NCBI GenBank assembly: GCA_018292915.2
Contig: JACVVK020000191.1
Coordinates: 361,001 to 425,000 of the forward strand
Direction of reading: 5' to 3'
Length of the DNA: 64,000 bases
Source of the DNA: Batillaria attramentaria
Lineage: Eukaryota; Mollusca; Gastropoda; Batillariidae
Part shown: positions 1 to 12,300 of the stretch, piece after piece
Numbering within the stretch: position 1 is the stretch's first letter
Layout of the letters: each line of letters starts with the position of its first letter
Translations under genes and position numbers: made by a program
The notes under the pieces: generated by a model
Told to the model about the DNA's origin: nothing
Seen by the model: the letters and a program-made list of their open reading frames with translations, nothing else
Databases searched by the model: none

Positions 1-255
1 GTCTCACTCAGTCCCAGTACTCCTATCTTGTAGTTCTTCATCTCTTTTGCTACTTGTATGGTCCTGCCTACTTCATACATTGTCCTGATGTTCCATGTGG
101 CTACTCTCGTTGTTGTCCTGGGTGTTAGAAGGGGGGGGTCGGCCTTGCAGCTTCCTTTCGGCTTTCACTGCAATGCGTCATAGGTCTCCGGGATGGAGAC
201 CCTTCCTCGCCCAGGTGAATGTTTTGGTTTGTTGCTGTCAATGCTTCTGTACTTA

Positions 256-3200
256 CTACTTAGGCCCCTGGCTCCACGTGGAGCATAGGCCATCGACAAC
301 CCTTCGCCATCGCACTCTGTTCTGGGCTATTCTTGCCACTCCAGTCCAGTTGGTCCCCTGCTTATATAACTCTGCCTCAGTGTCCCGCCTCCAGCTGTTG
401 CGAGGCCGGCCTCTCTTCCTTTTCCCCTGTGGGTTCCATGTCAGGGCTTGGCGTGTGGTGCTGGATGCTGGCTTCCTGAGGGTGTGTCCAATCCAGCCCC
501 ACTTCCTCCGCAGGATCTGCTTGGCCGCTGGTTCCTGCCCTGCTCGCTCCCACAGCTCTTCGTTCCGGATCTTCTCTGGCCATCGGATGTTGAAGATGCG
601 CCTCAGACAGGTGTTGAGAAATGTCTGGATCTTCTGCTGCATCGTCTTCGTTGTCCTCCATGTTTCACATCCGTAGAGCAGAACTGACTTCACGTTGGAG
701 TTGAAGATGCGAAGTTTGGTTCTTATGCTGACAACTTTGGATGCCCAGATGTTCTTCAGCATGACCATTGCTGCTCTTGCCTTGCCGATTCTGGCTGTGA
801 CGTCTCGGTCTGTGCCTCCCTGTCCATCAACCACACTCCCCAGGTAGACAAAGGACTCTACCTCCCTGATGGACTCTCCACCGACTGTGACTGGTGTGTT
901 GGCAGTGGTGTTGATCTTCATCAGCTCGGTTTTCCTCCTGTTGATCTTGAGCCCTGTTCCGGCTGATGTGGCTTCCAGGCATGTAGTCTTGTCCTGCATC
1001 TGGCTGTGGCTGTGAGACAGGAGCGCCAGGTCATCCGCAAAGTCGAGGTCATCCAGCTGCGTCCAGAGTGTCCACTGTATCCCGTTTTTCCTGCCTGTTG
1101 TGGTGGTCTTCATGATCCAGTCGATGACCAGTAGGAAGAGGAACGGGGACAACAGGCATCCCTGGCGGACTCCGGTCTTCACCTCGAAGCTTTCTGACAA
1201 CTGGCCGGCATGGGCAATCCTGCAGCTCATGTCTTTGTAGGTGCACTGGATCAGGGAGATGATCTTCCCGGGAACTCCATAGTGCCTTAGCAGCTTCCAC
1301 AGCGCCTCTCTGTCTACACTGTCGAAGGCCTTCTCATAGTCTATGAAGTTGATGTAGAGGGGGGAGTTCCACTCCAGTGACTGCTCAACGATGATGCGTA
1401 GGCTGGCGATCTGGTCAGCGCAGGACCTGTTCCTGCGAAAGCCCGCCTGCTGGTCTCGGAGCATAGGGTCGACTGCCTCCCTCATCCTCTCCAGTAGAAT
1501 TCTGTTGAGAACCTTGCCTGGCACTGACAGGAGCATGATCCCTCGGTAGTTGCTGCAGTCCCTGAGGTCCCCTTTCTTTGGCAGCTTGATGACGATCCCT
1601 TCTTTCCACTGGGCTGGCACCTCTTCCTTCTCCCAGATCTTGCTGAATAGGCTGTGCAGCATGTTGACGGCTGTCTCTGTGTCTGCTTTGATGGCTTCTG
1701 CTGGTATCTCGTCCGGCCCTGCAGCTTTCCCATTTCTCAGTGTCATGATGGCTTTCCTGATCTCCGCCTTAGAGGGCTTGTCGCAGTTGATGGGTAGTTC
1801 TGTCTCAGCTGGCGGGATGTCTGGTGGTGTTTCAGGGATGGGGCGATTTAACAGCTCCCTGAAGTGTTCTGCCCATCGCTTCAGCTGTTCCTCAGTTGTT
1901 GTCAGTGGGTGCCCGTTCTTGTCCTTCACTGGTTTGTCTGTCTGCTGAAATTTGCCCGCGAGCTTCTTGGTCACCTGGTACAGGTCTTTTAGGTTCCCTT
2001 GTCCAGCTGCTTCCTCTGCTTGATTGGCCAGGTCGTCGATGTAGTCCCTCTTGTCCTTTCTGGTGCTCCTCTTCACTTCTCTGTCAGCTGCTGTGTATTC
2101 TTCCTGTGCCTTTGCCTTAGCTCTTCTTGTTCGGCTCGTGTTCAGTGCAGTTTTCTTCTTTTTCCTAACTTCCAGCTTCTGGATGGTATCAGCAGAGATC
2201 CATTCCTTGTGTTGGGTCTTTCTCTTGCCAAGGACCTCTTCGCATGTGTCGTGCCAGAGTTTCTTGCTGTGTTCCCACTGTGTCTCGATATCCATTCCAC
2301 TGTCTTCTATCAGGTCTTGCAGTGGCTGGAACCTGTTGGAAAGGCTGATCCGGAATGCTGCTTGTGTCTCTGTGTTCCTGAGTAGGCCAACGTTGTACCT
2401 GGTCCGTGTGTTGTTGGCGTTGGTGTGTCTCTTAAGCCGAAGTCTCAGTGTTGTTGCAAGAAGGTGGTGGTCTGATGATACATCGGCACCCCTCATCACG
2501 CGCACATCTCGCCACGATCTCCTGAACTTCCGGCTGATGCAGATGTGATCAATCTGGTTCTCCGTGACATGGTCCGGCGATCTCCATGTGGCCTTGTGGA
2601 TGCGCTTGTGTGGGAAGATGCTGCCTCCTATCACCAGCTGGTTCAGGGCACAAAAGTCTGCAAAGCGCTCGCCATTTTCGTTCATCTGTCCCAGTCCGTG
2701 TGTTCCCATGGTGTTCTCATAGCCTGTGTTGTCTGATCCAATCTTGGCGTTGAAGTCTCCCATAAGTATGGTCATGTCCTTGGCTCCTCCTCTATCTATC
2801 ACTGTCTGCAGTTGTTGGTAGAAGTCATCTTTTTTCTCCTCTTCCGCATCATTGGTGGGAGCGTAGCACTGGATGATGTTCAGCTTGATGTCTTTCTTCT
2901 TGGTGATGAATTTGGCTGCGATGATGCGGGAGTTGACAGGTTCCCAGCCGATGAGTGCCCGCTGTGCCTCCGGTGCCAGCATCAGGGCCACGCCCTCAGT
3001 GTGGGGGGCTCCATCCTCTGTGTGTCCCGAGTACAGCAATTGCTCTCCCGATGAAAATCTCAGCTGTCCTGTCTGTAGCCACCTTGTCTCACTCAGTCCC
3101 AGTACTCCTATCTTGTAGTTCTTCATCTCTCTTGCTACTTGTGTGGTCCTTCCTACTTCATACATAGTCCTGATGTTCCATGTGGCTACTCTCGTCGTTG

Positions 3201-3375
3201 TCCTGGGTGTTAGAAGGGGGGTCGGCCTTGCAGCTTCCTTTCGGCTTTCACTGCAATGCGTCATAGGTCTCCGGGATGGAGACCCTTCCTTGCCCAGGTG
3301 AATGTTTTGGTTTGTTGCTGTCGATGCTTCTGTAACGTTATGTTTTTTACAGGTAGGGCTGTTAACCCTACGCAA
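256..3375 (-). CDS. LINE endonuclease-reverse transcriptase, intact ORF
   Basis: A single uninterrupted ORF of 1039 residues. The N-terminal third is an apurinic-like endonuclease: RVATWNIRTM near residue 63, then SETRW, QCYAPTND, a GDFNAKIG motif and SSDHHLL near residue 300. The middle is a reverse transcriptase: LPKKGD, NYRGIMLLS, QAGFRRNRSC, FIDYEKAFDSVDRE, GVRQGCLLSPFLF and the catalytic FADDLALL block. The C-terminal part has LLYGCETW, IRWPEKIRNEELW, a WGWIGHTLRK block and a basic GKRKRGRPRN stretch. Animal genome annotations often misname this architecture 'craniofacial development protein 2-like'. There is no stop or frameshift, so the copy is young and may be competent. Clade (RTE or RTE-X) is inferred from motif style. 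Confidence 0.9.
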   Translation of the reverse strand: MRRVNSPTCKKHNVTEASTATNQNIHLGKEGSPSRRPMTHCSESRKEAARPTPLLTPRTTTRVATWNIRTMYEVGRTTQVAREMKNYKIGVLGLSETRWLQTGQLRFSSGEQLLYSGHTEDGAPHTEGVALMLAPEAQRALIGWEPVNSRIIAAKFITKKKDIKLNIIQCYAPTNDAEEEKKDDFYQQLQTVIDRGGAKDMTILMGDFNAKIGSDNTGYENTMGTHGLGQMNENGERFADFCALNQLVIGGSIFPHKRIHKATWRSPDHVTENQIDHICISRKFRRSWRDVRVMRGADVSSDHHLLATTLRLRLKRHTNANNTRTRYNVGLLRNTETQAAFRISLSNRFQPLQDLIEDSGMDIETQWEHSKKLWHDTCEEVLGKRKTQHKEWISADTIQKLEVRKKKKTALNTSRTRRAKAKAQEEYTAADREVKRSTRKDKRDYIDDLANQAEEAAGQGNLKDLYQVTKKLAGKFQQTDKPVKDKNGHPLTTTEEQLKRWAEHFRELLNRPIPETPPDIPPAETELPINCDKPSKAEIRKAIMTLRNGKAAGPDEIPAEAIKADTETAVNMLHSLFSKIWEKEEVPAQWKEGIVIKLPKKGDLRDCSNYRGIMLLSVPGKVLNRILLERMREAVDPMLRDQQAGFRRNRSCADQIASLRIIVEQSLEWNSPLYINFIDYEKAFDSVDREALWKLLRHYGVPGKIISLIQCTYKDMSCRIAHAGQLSESFEVKTGVRQGCLLSPFLFLLVIDWIMKTTTTGRKNGIQWTLWTQLDDLDFADDLALLSHSHSQMQDKTTCLEATSAGTGLKINRRKTELMKINTTANTPVTVGGESIREVESFVYLGSVVDGQGGTDRDVTARIGKARAAMVMLKNIWASKVVSIRTKLRIFNSNVKSVLLYGCETWRTTKTMQQKIQTFLNTCLRRIFNIRWPEKIRNEELWERAGQEPAAKQILRRKWGWIGHTLRKPASSTTRQALTWNPQGKRKRGRPRNSWRRDTEAELYKQGTNWTGVARIAQNRVRWRRVVDGLCSTWSQGPK

Positions 3376-3762
3376 ACCCGTTTAGCCTCTTGGAGAGGTG
3401 GTCCACATTCGTCTGACCTCTACCCTTCGACCTGTCCAGCTTGGGTGACCCTGCCAGGAGCACGTGCTCCCGCTGGCGTAGCTCTCTGGGTCATTGAGGT
3501 GCACAAGCCACTACCCCACGACAAGGGTTGGACCATGTAGGGAATGCTTCTGTAACTTACTGTATTTTACTGGTAGGGCTGTTATCCCTACGCAAACCCG
3601 TTTAGCCTCTAGGAGAGGTGGTCCACATTCATCTGACCTCTACCCTTCGACCTGTCCAGCTTGGGTGAACCTGCCAGGAGCATGTGCTCCTGCTGGCATA
3701 GCTCTCTGGGTCATTGAGTTACACAAGCCACTACCCCACGACAAGGGGTGGACCATGTAGGG
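3324..3762 (-). repeat. Two tandem 5' monomers of the LINE
   Basis: Two units of about 220 bp (3324-3543 and 3544-3762) are near-identical over their length, including the stretches ACGCAAACCCGTTTAGCCTC and CCACTACCCCACGACAAGG. They lie just upstream of the LINE ORF on its own strand, where some LINEs keep repeated promoter monomers. Promoter function is inferred. Confidence 0.8.
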
Positions 3763-3850
3763 TGTTTCATTGAAGTTGATGTTTTAATGCTTCATTATTT
3801 GCTTTGAACTGATGACTTACCAACTTGAATGCATGGTGTGACTTTGACAG

Positions 3851-4722
3851 GCTAGCTGACAATGACGTGCCCTACATGGACATTGTGAGGGACCTACAGG
3901 GTGTGAAGCTCGATGTGCAATGGGAGCTTGAGGTCGTGCCCGTCACAATGGCCAAGAGAAAATGGCTGGCAATGGTGCGGGACCATTACCCACCACAGAT
4001 GGAGATCATGTCACATACGGAGGTTCTGTCTGGCCTACGTGAACTAACAGAGGGTGTGCTGAAGTACGAGGGGAACCAGGTATGCAAGGAATTGCCAAAG
4101 ATACTAGTAGTACTGTAGTAGTAATGCAGTATTTTTTATATTGGTTTCTGTCAATATGAATTAAGGTAGGTGATATTGCAGCTACATACAAATGCATATA
4201 ATGTGCAAACTGGTCTTTTGCACGGTTGTGCAAAGTGAGTATTTAGGGCATACAGCAGCACACACAACAAAAGACAAGTTATATACATGATTATATACAT
4301 GTGCATGTACTGTAGTGTGAAAGGTACATGAAGTGCAAAGCACTCTTTGCCTCCAATATTCCTTGTAAAATGAAAATAGATCAGACTACTTGTTTCTTTC
4401 AGAGCATAAGAAACGCCTTTTTTGTTTTTGTTTTTGGCACAGTTCATCAGATTTGTGTTGTTTTGTGAACTACCAAATATCAATGACAAACCATTCATTT
4501 CAGGTCGAGTTCACTGACCGCTTGCTGTTCATCAAGGCCACACAGTCCAGACTAGAAAACGGATACCCAAGTGTTCAGCGCTACAGTGCTCGTCAGTTTG
4601 AGCCTTTTCCTGCACAACGGGACCTTAAACTGACCATGAAATTAAGTACAGACAGTATCACACCAGCTAGAACAAGGACAACAAAAGCACACCCTCAGCA
4701 GTACAAGTTCCTGTGGGGCTGA
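3851..4722 (+). CDS. Probable SAM-dependent methyltransferase, C-terminal exons
   Basis: Two exons join in phase: 3851-4079 (acceptor TTGACAG, donor CAG|GTATGC) and 4504-4722 (acceptor TTTCAG, stop TGA at 4720). They encode about 149 residues at the end of a longer protein whose upstream exons are outside the window, beyond the LINE. The pattern of DLQGVKLDVQWELEVVPV, then AKRKWLAMVRDHYPPQ, then LSGLRELTEGVLKYEG and VEFTDRLLFIKA resembles the tail of class I methyltransferases of the UbiE/Methyltransf_11 type (substrate-cap strands, then a 'W-MVR-RY' helix and a final 'DR-FIxA' strand). The SAM-binding core is not visible, so the family call is tentative. The tail after KATQSR is basic and low in order. 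No clear polyadenylation signal was chosen. Confidence 0.55.
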
Positions 4723-6311
4723 TCTGCACAACTCAGATGACAAAAGTTCACTTCTGACAGTGCAATTTACTATGTTGTGGGTCTTCACTATTTACTTTTG
4801 AAAGCTTCAGCTAGAATGTAGCAGTACCTGATGATGTTGGGGTTCAATGATGTTATCTGGTTCTACAAACTATGTGCGACAGAAAACCCCCAAAACTCTT
4901 TATCAGGATCTGCATACCGGTACTCCAGTTCATTCTATTGTTCTCGGGTTAACAGTACATTGCATTATGTACTACTGTACACAGAGGGCCAAGGTATGCA
5001 TACTACCAAGGCACGGCAAGATCTGCCATTGTAACCTTTCACATTACAGTGCATCCCAAGTACTGGAAAAAAACCCTTGACTTTTGTAATCTACAAAAGG
5101 GATGTACGTAATCCACACCTAAGGACTGAGATCATGAAACATGTACACTGTACCTCTAGGTGCAATTTTGAGTAAAGTAATTCCCCTCCTACCCCACCAA
5201 CCTCCAACAACCAGCTGGCTGAAAAATCTTGTGCCACCATTTCGAACTATTCCCACTCCGTTTTGCAGTTCAGTGTCCACAACTACTCTACTTGTCTGCT
5301 TACTAGACTCGCTCCTTTCCCAACATCTGAACAGTAATCAGCTGGGCAACAAATTAGCTTGGTGTGTTGTCGCCACACATGTAGGTGTAGAATGAGGGTT
5401 GATGGAGGAATCATCTTTTTGTCAACTGTGAAAACAGTATCTGATAACCAGATACATTGTGCTTTGTAGTTGTACAATATACCCTTTTCCTAAAAAAAAA
5501 AAATTATTACCTGTGTTTGATAACCAGAAACATTGTGCCTTGTAGTTTATTGTTCTAGTACCTCTCCCCACGGACCCTCATTCTGTCCTAGAACAGAACG
5601 CAGAACTACTTATAAGAGAATAACTATGGATGTTTTCCTATTGACTTCGATGTCTGAAACTGGCATGTTGAAATGTGGGATGTACCTGTGATACAGCGAG
5701 CAGTTACGACCATATATATATATATATATTGCTTGCATTGTTGAATGTATGACATAGTGCATTACAGCCAGGTAATGCCTGGACAAAGTTTGGAAAATTG
5801 TGCTTTTTCTGAATGAGTTCTTTGGGTGGTATTCTTATATATTCAGCTGCTCCGTGTGTGTGTGTGTGTGTTTGCATATTTGTTGGTATGAATGTGCGAG
5901 TAAGCGCATCAAGTCACTTTGTGAGAATTTTGCGCTATGTAAGTACAATTCATTATCATATGCCGCAGTAACAACCTAGTTTAATAAGTGTGTGTTGCTT
6001 GGTTGTTTCACCAGTGCAGAAGTAGATGTGAAGAAGGCAAGAGTGTAGATGCTCAGCTTTGCACAATTTACCTAAAGTGCCGAAGCTACTGGATCACTTC
6101 GCGGAACAGCAAGTAGCTGTAGTATCTCATGGTACAAAGTGCCTCTAATTTTCATAAACTTAGGACACATAGAACTTGATGGCACTAAAATAAACCATTC
6201 CAAAAAAAAACCTGATGTAGTATCTATCATCAACTTGGCAAACCAAGAACAACTTTATCTTGAACACGAGGTAGGTAAAACACAAAACAACACAAGAATC
6301 AGTGTTATTTC
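4723..6311. other. Convergent intergenic stretch
   Basis: This lies between the 3' ends of the methyltransferase-like gene (+) and RPLP0 (-). It holds presumed 3' UTR, AT-rich single-copy-looking DNA, a short (TA)n at about 5713-5729 and a short (TG)n near 5855-5870. I see no coding exon. Confidence 0.5.
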
Positions 6312-6317
6312 TTTAAT
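6312..6317 (-). terminator. RPLP0 polyadenylation signal (ATTAAA)
   Basis: On the minus strand ATTAAA occurs about 60 nt after the RPLP0 stop codon, which suits a short ribosomal-protein 3' UTR. It is a common variant of AATAAA. Confidence 0.55.
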
Positions 6318-6374
6318 TCAGTTTGCTTCTGCATCAATAGGCTGATGCTTGGCAGATGCCAAATGGAAAGTCTT

Positions 6375-9300
6375 TTAGTCAAACAGACCAAATCCCATGT
6401 CATCATCAGACTCCTCAGACTCTTCTTTCTTAGCCTCTGCAGCAGGAGCAGCACTGTCTGCAGCAGCAGCTGGAGCAGCCACAGCAACAGCGGCAGCAAA
6501 CTTGGAAGGGTCTTTCAGAAACTCCTTCATCTGAAGAAGAAAATGCATAGAAACATCAACGACTTTACATGAATGACTGGGAGTTCTACAATATGTAGCA
6601 GCTATGACTTGTGCTTGGGGGATGGTTTTGACTTTAGTTCATATTTTGTGTTTTGAAGAGGAAACTTGAAGTACAAGACTGCCATAAATGCCTCCTGTTC
6701 ACTCACTAGTCTCAGGCAAACTAAATATATGCTGCTGTACAAAGGTTACACACAAGGCAAACTGTAAAGTCCTAACCTGTTCTGCTTCTGCAAAATCGAT
6801 GTCCGTTTCCACAGCTATCGCCAGGAGGCGCTTGAAGCCATTGATGATGCTGTGAGGAGCCGAGGCAATTGTTGGATAGTTAATTGCCAGAGACACTGCA
6901 GCCACATTACGCACTCCCTGCAACAGAAAAGCACTGTATGTTCCTAAACCAAGGATGTTTCAATTATCACAACTCTCTCTATAACAAGAAAGCTATGTCC
7001 CCAAAACATAGGTTTGAGATCTTGGATATCGATAAAGACTTATCACATACAAATTAGCAATGACTTCTACAATCCAAAATCCATGTTAGTATAACCTGTA
7101 ATACCAAAATGTGAAATATTACATGTTCAACTTGTACTCACAGCCATGAAGCTTGCACGGATGTCATCATCTGTGATGTCCAAGATAGCAGGGCTGAAGA
7201 TGGTGCCCGAGTCATACACTGCAACATTTTTGTTTCAAATCAAGAGCTTCAATATACGAAACCATAATAAAACATCACAGTTTATCAGCTTGATGCAGGT
7301 GTAAAATGATCACAGAGGGTGTATTTAATGCAAGTGCCAGAAAGGTACTGTTCAGCTGTTTGCTTTGTCTACAAGGACTGGACTTGGTGCATGAAAGAAC
7401 GCAAAATATCTGTACATTTAGATAAGTAAAATTCCTGGCATGCACTGGTAGACCATATTGTAAGTTCCCACACATCTCTTAGCATGAAACTTCACAAGAA
7501 GCATATTGCAAACACATTAAAAAAAAATAAATTCAAGACAGCATCATCATAAACATGTTAACTTAGTCAGTGTCAGCACACACTTACCATTTTCCACCAC
7601 AAGCCCATAGGTGAATGGGGAGATGTTCAACATGTTGAGTAGAGTTGACTCGGACTGCCCCACCTTTTCGCCCTCCTTGATCAAGTTGACTTCATTCTAC
7701 AGACACACACAAATATAAACAATATATTGCTGAATATGCTTTCCCTGTGTTTGCTGAGGACATACTTTTTTTTGTATACCATGCAAATTGATACCCAGTA
7801 ACTTTATTTTATGCCTGTCACACTACAATACCACTTTGCACATGACAGTTCCTGTTAACTGATCCCAGTTACACTTCAGAAAAGTTTGCAATGCATTGAC
7901 AAGATAACACAAATTGAATATATATATATATTCAATTTGTGTTATCTTGTCAATGCATTGCAAACTTTTCTGAAGTATATATATATATATATATCAATTG
8001 TGTGTGCTAAAAAATGCAATGCATGTGAAGCAGACACCTCAATACTGAAAAGAGATTTTAAAAATATGATACAGTTGTCCAAAGTATTTCCATAACATAC
8101 CGCCTGTTACAAAGAACTCACAACGAAAATGGATGAATCGCATGACAATTACCAAGATTTCAATTGTTCCTTTCGTGATCTTGGTGGGTATCTGCAGGGC
8201 CTGGAAGAAGGAAGTCTTCTCTGGTCCAAGCGTGGTGGCCTGAGCTGGGATCTTCACATCCAGAGGAGCGACTGCACCTGCACGGGCTGGCGCCTTGACC
8301 TACACATCCACCAATGATGCTTTTACTTAACTTTGTAAGATAAAGCATCCAGAGAAAACATACAAAAGAGCAGAAAGAAAGAAAAGTGCTGGCAACTGCA
8401 GACTATCTCTAGGAGGCGTAATCTGCGTATGCATGACATTTCAAGTTGACAAATCTACTACTAGTGCTACCAATAACTATGTATGCGTACTGGCAAAAAG
8501 AAAAGTAGTGACCTTGTTCTGCAGCAACAGTTCCCGCACCTCCACGAGGTCTTCACGGGTGAACACAAAGCCAACATTGTTCCTGATGCATGGCAGCAGC
8601 CTGTGTAAATAAAAGAACCCTATTAAGAAACATTTCAAATGCTCTTGCAGAAACACAAGACACAAAAAAAGGTAACAAACCAAATAGTCACACAGCGATG
8701 TTCCAAGAACTGAGACATCAGTCAGAGTCTGATTAAAACTGCGAATGTCCAAATGCGGGTGGGAAGGTGGGTGTTTGAGAGTTCAACGTCCTTTACCACC
8801 ACATAAGGGTGGTATCAAAGACGGAGCTCTCAAGGTATGTGAAGAGCATCTAACAATTACTAGTAGTAATACTACTCTGCCTCCACTTATCAAGGCATGA
8901 CAAACACACGCCTATGTGAAAATTGCATTTGACAGACTGCTGGATGCCGCTTTTACTCACTAGCTAATGTACTGCTTGCGTATCTAATTAACTTACTTTT
9001 TCAAAGCAGGATTGGTGTCCACATAAGGGTGCTATCAAAGACGGTGCTATCAAAGACGGAGCTCTCAAGCCAAATGAAGAGCATCTAACAAAATTTTACT
9101 ACTCTGCCGCCACTTATCAAGGCATGACAAACACACACACCAATGTGAAAATTGCATTTGACAGACTGCTGGATGCCGCTTTTACTCACTAGCTAGTGTA
9201 CCGCTTGCGTATCTATCTAATTAACTTACTTTTCCAAAGCAGGATTGGTGTCCATATGGCCTCGGATAGCCTTCCGCATCATAGTGTTCTTACCCATGAG

Positions 9301-12300
9301 AACAACTGAAGATGAAAGAACAACTTTCAATTTCAGTACACAACACACGCAAAGAGAGACAGAGAAGGATAAAGACAGTGGGAGCAGACATGCATGAACT
9401 GATGAAGATTTGAATATCAAAGTACTGTATGGAACAAGTTTAGTTGCCTTTTGATGTCTTTTTCATTGTCGACGTCTTGTTAGGTTTCAACTTACCAGCC
9501 TTTCCACGAAGAGCCTGACGGATCTGCTGCATCTGCTTAGAGCCAACATTGTCAGCATTGACAATGAAGCACTTCGGGTACTCATCAAACAGTTGCTGAA
9601 ATCACAAAATACACATCATCAACTGCTGCTTTTTTGGGTGACCCCCGCTGGCAAGGTTTGCACTTCAGACTTTGCTAGCAGCCAATCTATGACTGCCCAG
9701 GGTAATTCCCTAATCACCCATGCTGCTTGCCTTACCGTTTTGTTTGTGTGAACACCTCAATCACACATCACTCAATGAAGGCGGTCGGTGGTCTAGTGGT
9801 TAAGAGACTTGTCACCAATGCGAAAGGTCAGGGGTTCGAGTCCCACCCAGAGCAAAGAATTTTTCCTTCTGGTATGTGGCACTGTTTATTCGGGCCGATC
9901 GTCGGGGATTCTCTCCAGGTACTCCCCCCCCCCCCCCCCATGCTTTGGAAATGCTCAGCCCACCAAATTTGAAAAATAAATGCAATTCTAAATTCTGAAA
10001 TTTAAATAGCTGAGCTGACCCTTCACACCATGTGATTGTAATGTGTTTATGTCCAGTGTGTGAGACATGTGATTCACGTGAGCGTGCATGTTGGGTTCAG
10101 TTCACAGCGCTTTGAGCCGATTCATGAAATTGGGTAAAGCACCTATACAATACACATTATTATTATTAAGACCAATGGATCGCAAAACAGAAAACAACAG
10201 CAATGTCAGGGTCTCTGATAAAACTTGCCAATGCTTTTTAATTTTATACTCTGTTGTCCAAATCATACTGGACAAGTCACTGACTCTGATCTCTTTATGT
10301 GCAGCGCTTGCATGCATGTCTGAGAAGAAAATAAATTTTTGCCAAATTCAACTTCAAGGGCCAATTCAGGCCTCTCGCGACACCTGAGAGTTAATTGATG
10401 GCTATTCATATTTACCACATTTCTCTTAAAATTTCAACCCTTAGACTCAAGCTATTACAGACCTCTTGTTGCTGGACACATGTTTATCTAAATAATCACT
10501 GTGGAGAAAACTACAGTGTCTTTTTACCACAAACCACCTAACACTTGCTATACGCATGTATACCCTATACGCATTATTACATGAACCTGATTTCAAGTCC
10601 CCAGCTCACTGTATGGGGATTGAAATGGTCCATGATCCAAAAAGAGGAAAAGTGTATAGCATTTAGTGATGAATTGGCAAAGCCAGGAGCGCACGCCTGC
10701 TTAATTGTTAAGCTAGCGGTGTGTAGTTTTTGCATAGCAAAGTGTACCTGCAATACAGTTGGACCCACTTAACAGGATGACACTTTGTACAAATTCACAG
10801 TTTGCAAGTACACATTTTGATTTCCAAGCACAGACGTTTCTTTATCTGTTTAAAACTACACAGTGTGTTTACCACAAACTTACTATGGTGATAATGTGTC
10901 AAAGTCAGGAGTGCACGCCTGCTTCATTGTTAAGCTAGGGGTGTGCAGGAGCATGCTCCCCAAGATTTGTTTTAAATTACACTGAAATCTGAGTAAGTGA
11001 TTCAAGGAGGACTGACTAAACACTTTTTCAGAGAGGCCAGAAAATTTTTATCCAAAGGTGGAACTCCAACAAAAGCACCGTGGAAGATCTTAAGCCCCGA
11101 CTGACTATATATATATATATATATATCGCTATCTTGATTAGTCACTCCTCCAAATGGGATAACTAGTATTGATTTTTGGCTCCCTTGTGTAACAATGGGA
11201 GTCTATGTATTAACCCTCCGTCGTCTGTCTGTTTCTGTGTATGTGTGTGTGTGTGTCCAGAAAACTTTAACGTCATTTTCTCAGAATCTACAAACAGCAG
11301 AGGCACCAAACTTGGCATGCTGATAGACAACCACAAGACCTTTCAAAACATATCATTTTGAATGACCTTGACACAAGGTCAAGGTCACTAAAGCTCTCTG
11401 TTTGAAGATTTTACATTGGCATTTTCTCGTAATCTACAAACACCAGAGTTTGTAAACTTTGCATGATGATAGACATTGATTGGAACTTTACAGGTATACA
11501 TGTAGTCAATGGCCTTGTGTCAAGGTCAAGGCCATACAAGCTATTTTTGTGAAACCTTGACATTGGCATTTTCTCAGAAACAACCAACAGCAGAGGTGCC
11601 AAACCTGGCGTGCTGATAGTGATAAGACCTATGCACACATACCATCTTAAATGACCTTGACTCAAGGTCATTAAAACAGTCTGTTGGGAAATTTTACATT
11701 TGCATTTTCTCAGAATCTAGAAGGACCAGAGACCTAAAACTATGTGTGGTGATTGACATTGGCAGCACCTTTAGAGACATACCTGTGTTCAGTGACCTTT
11801 TGTCAAGGTCAAGGCCATGCAAGCAGTTTTTTTGGAAACTTTAACCTTGGCATTTTATCTAAAACAACAAACAGTAGAGGCACCAAACGAGGCATGATGA
11901 TAGACAGCATTGAGACCTACCTTTCTGAATGACCTTGACTGAAGGTCAAGGTCATTCAAGCTGTCTGTTATGAATTTTAACATTACCGTTTTCAGGGGAA
12001 CTACAAATACTAGAGGCATCGAACTTGGCATGATGATAGACATTGATGAGATGGGGGGGGGGGGGGTGGGGGGGGGGGGGATTGGCCCTCAAAATCGGAA
12101 TGCAAGGAACGCCGAACGCGCCACCTCTTTCTTTTTTATAATTTTGCGGTTAAAAGTGTTTCTAGTTGAAGAGGAAGCCATTGCAACTTGTACATGGGTG
12201 AAAGCTGGCAATTTTGAAAATACTGAAACTTCTTTTCCCAGGCCGGGGTCCAGGGGCCGCCTAGGCCCCGGCAGGGTGCTGGGGCGGAGCCCTGCTGGGG

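Larger units (their letters stand above)
1..3765 (-). mobile_element. RTE-like LINE, head-to-tail pair
   Basis: A non-LTR retrotransposon lies on the minus strand. Copy A runs from about 3765 down to about 256 and holds the intact ORF described separately. Its 5' end carries two head-to-tail monomers of about 220 bp; the shared word ATGCTTCTG occurs at 3324 and 3544 on the plus strand. Copy B occupies about 1-250 and continues off the left edge. It matches copy A at 3087-3350, so it is the 5' part of a second element in the same orientation, fused directly to the 3' end of copy A with almost no 3' UTR. Copy B has 8 G where copy A has 6 (131-138 against the run near 3219), which shifts its frame. 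The RTE-like assignment rests on the endonuclease and RT motifs. Confidence 0.85.

Noticed and set aside
256..3375. Host 'craniofacial development protein 2' gene
   Set aside because: The endonuclease plus RT architecture shows it is a LINE protein; that name is a common annotation error.
7500..7560. C/D-box snoRNA in an RPLP0 intron
   Set aside because: An ATGATGA word occurs on the minus strand, but no CTGA box lies at a suitable distance and there is no terminal stem.
9779..9850. tRNA gene
   Set aside because: Pol III boxes are present, but the acceptor-stem ends do not pair and the sequence continues into a SINE body with a (TTA)n tail. The heads at 34180 and 39797 fail in the same way.
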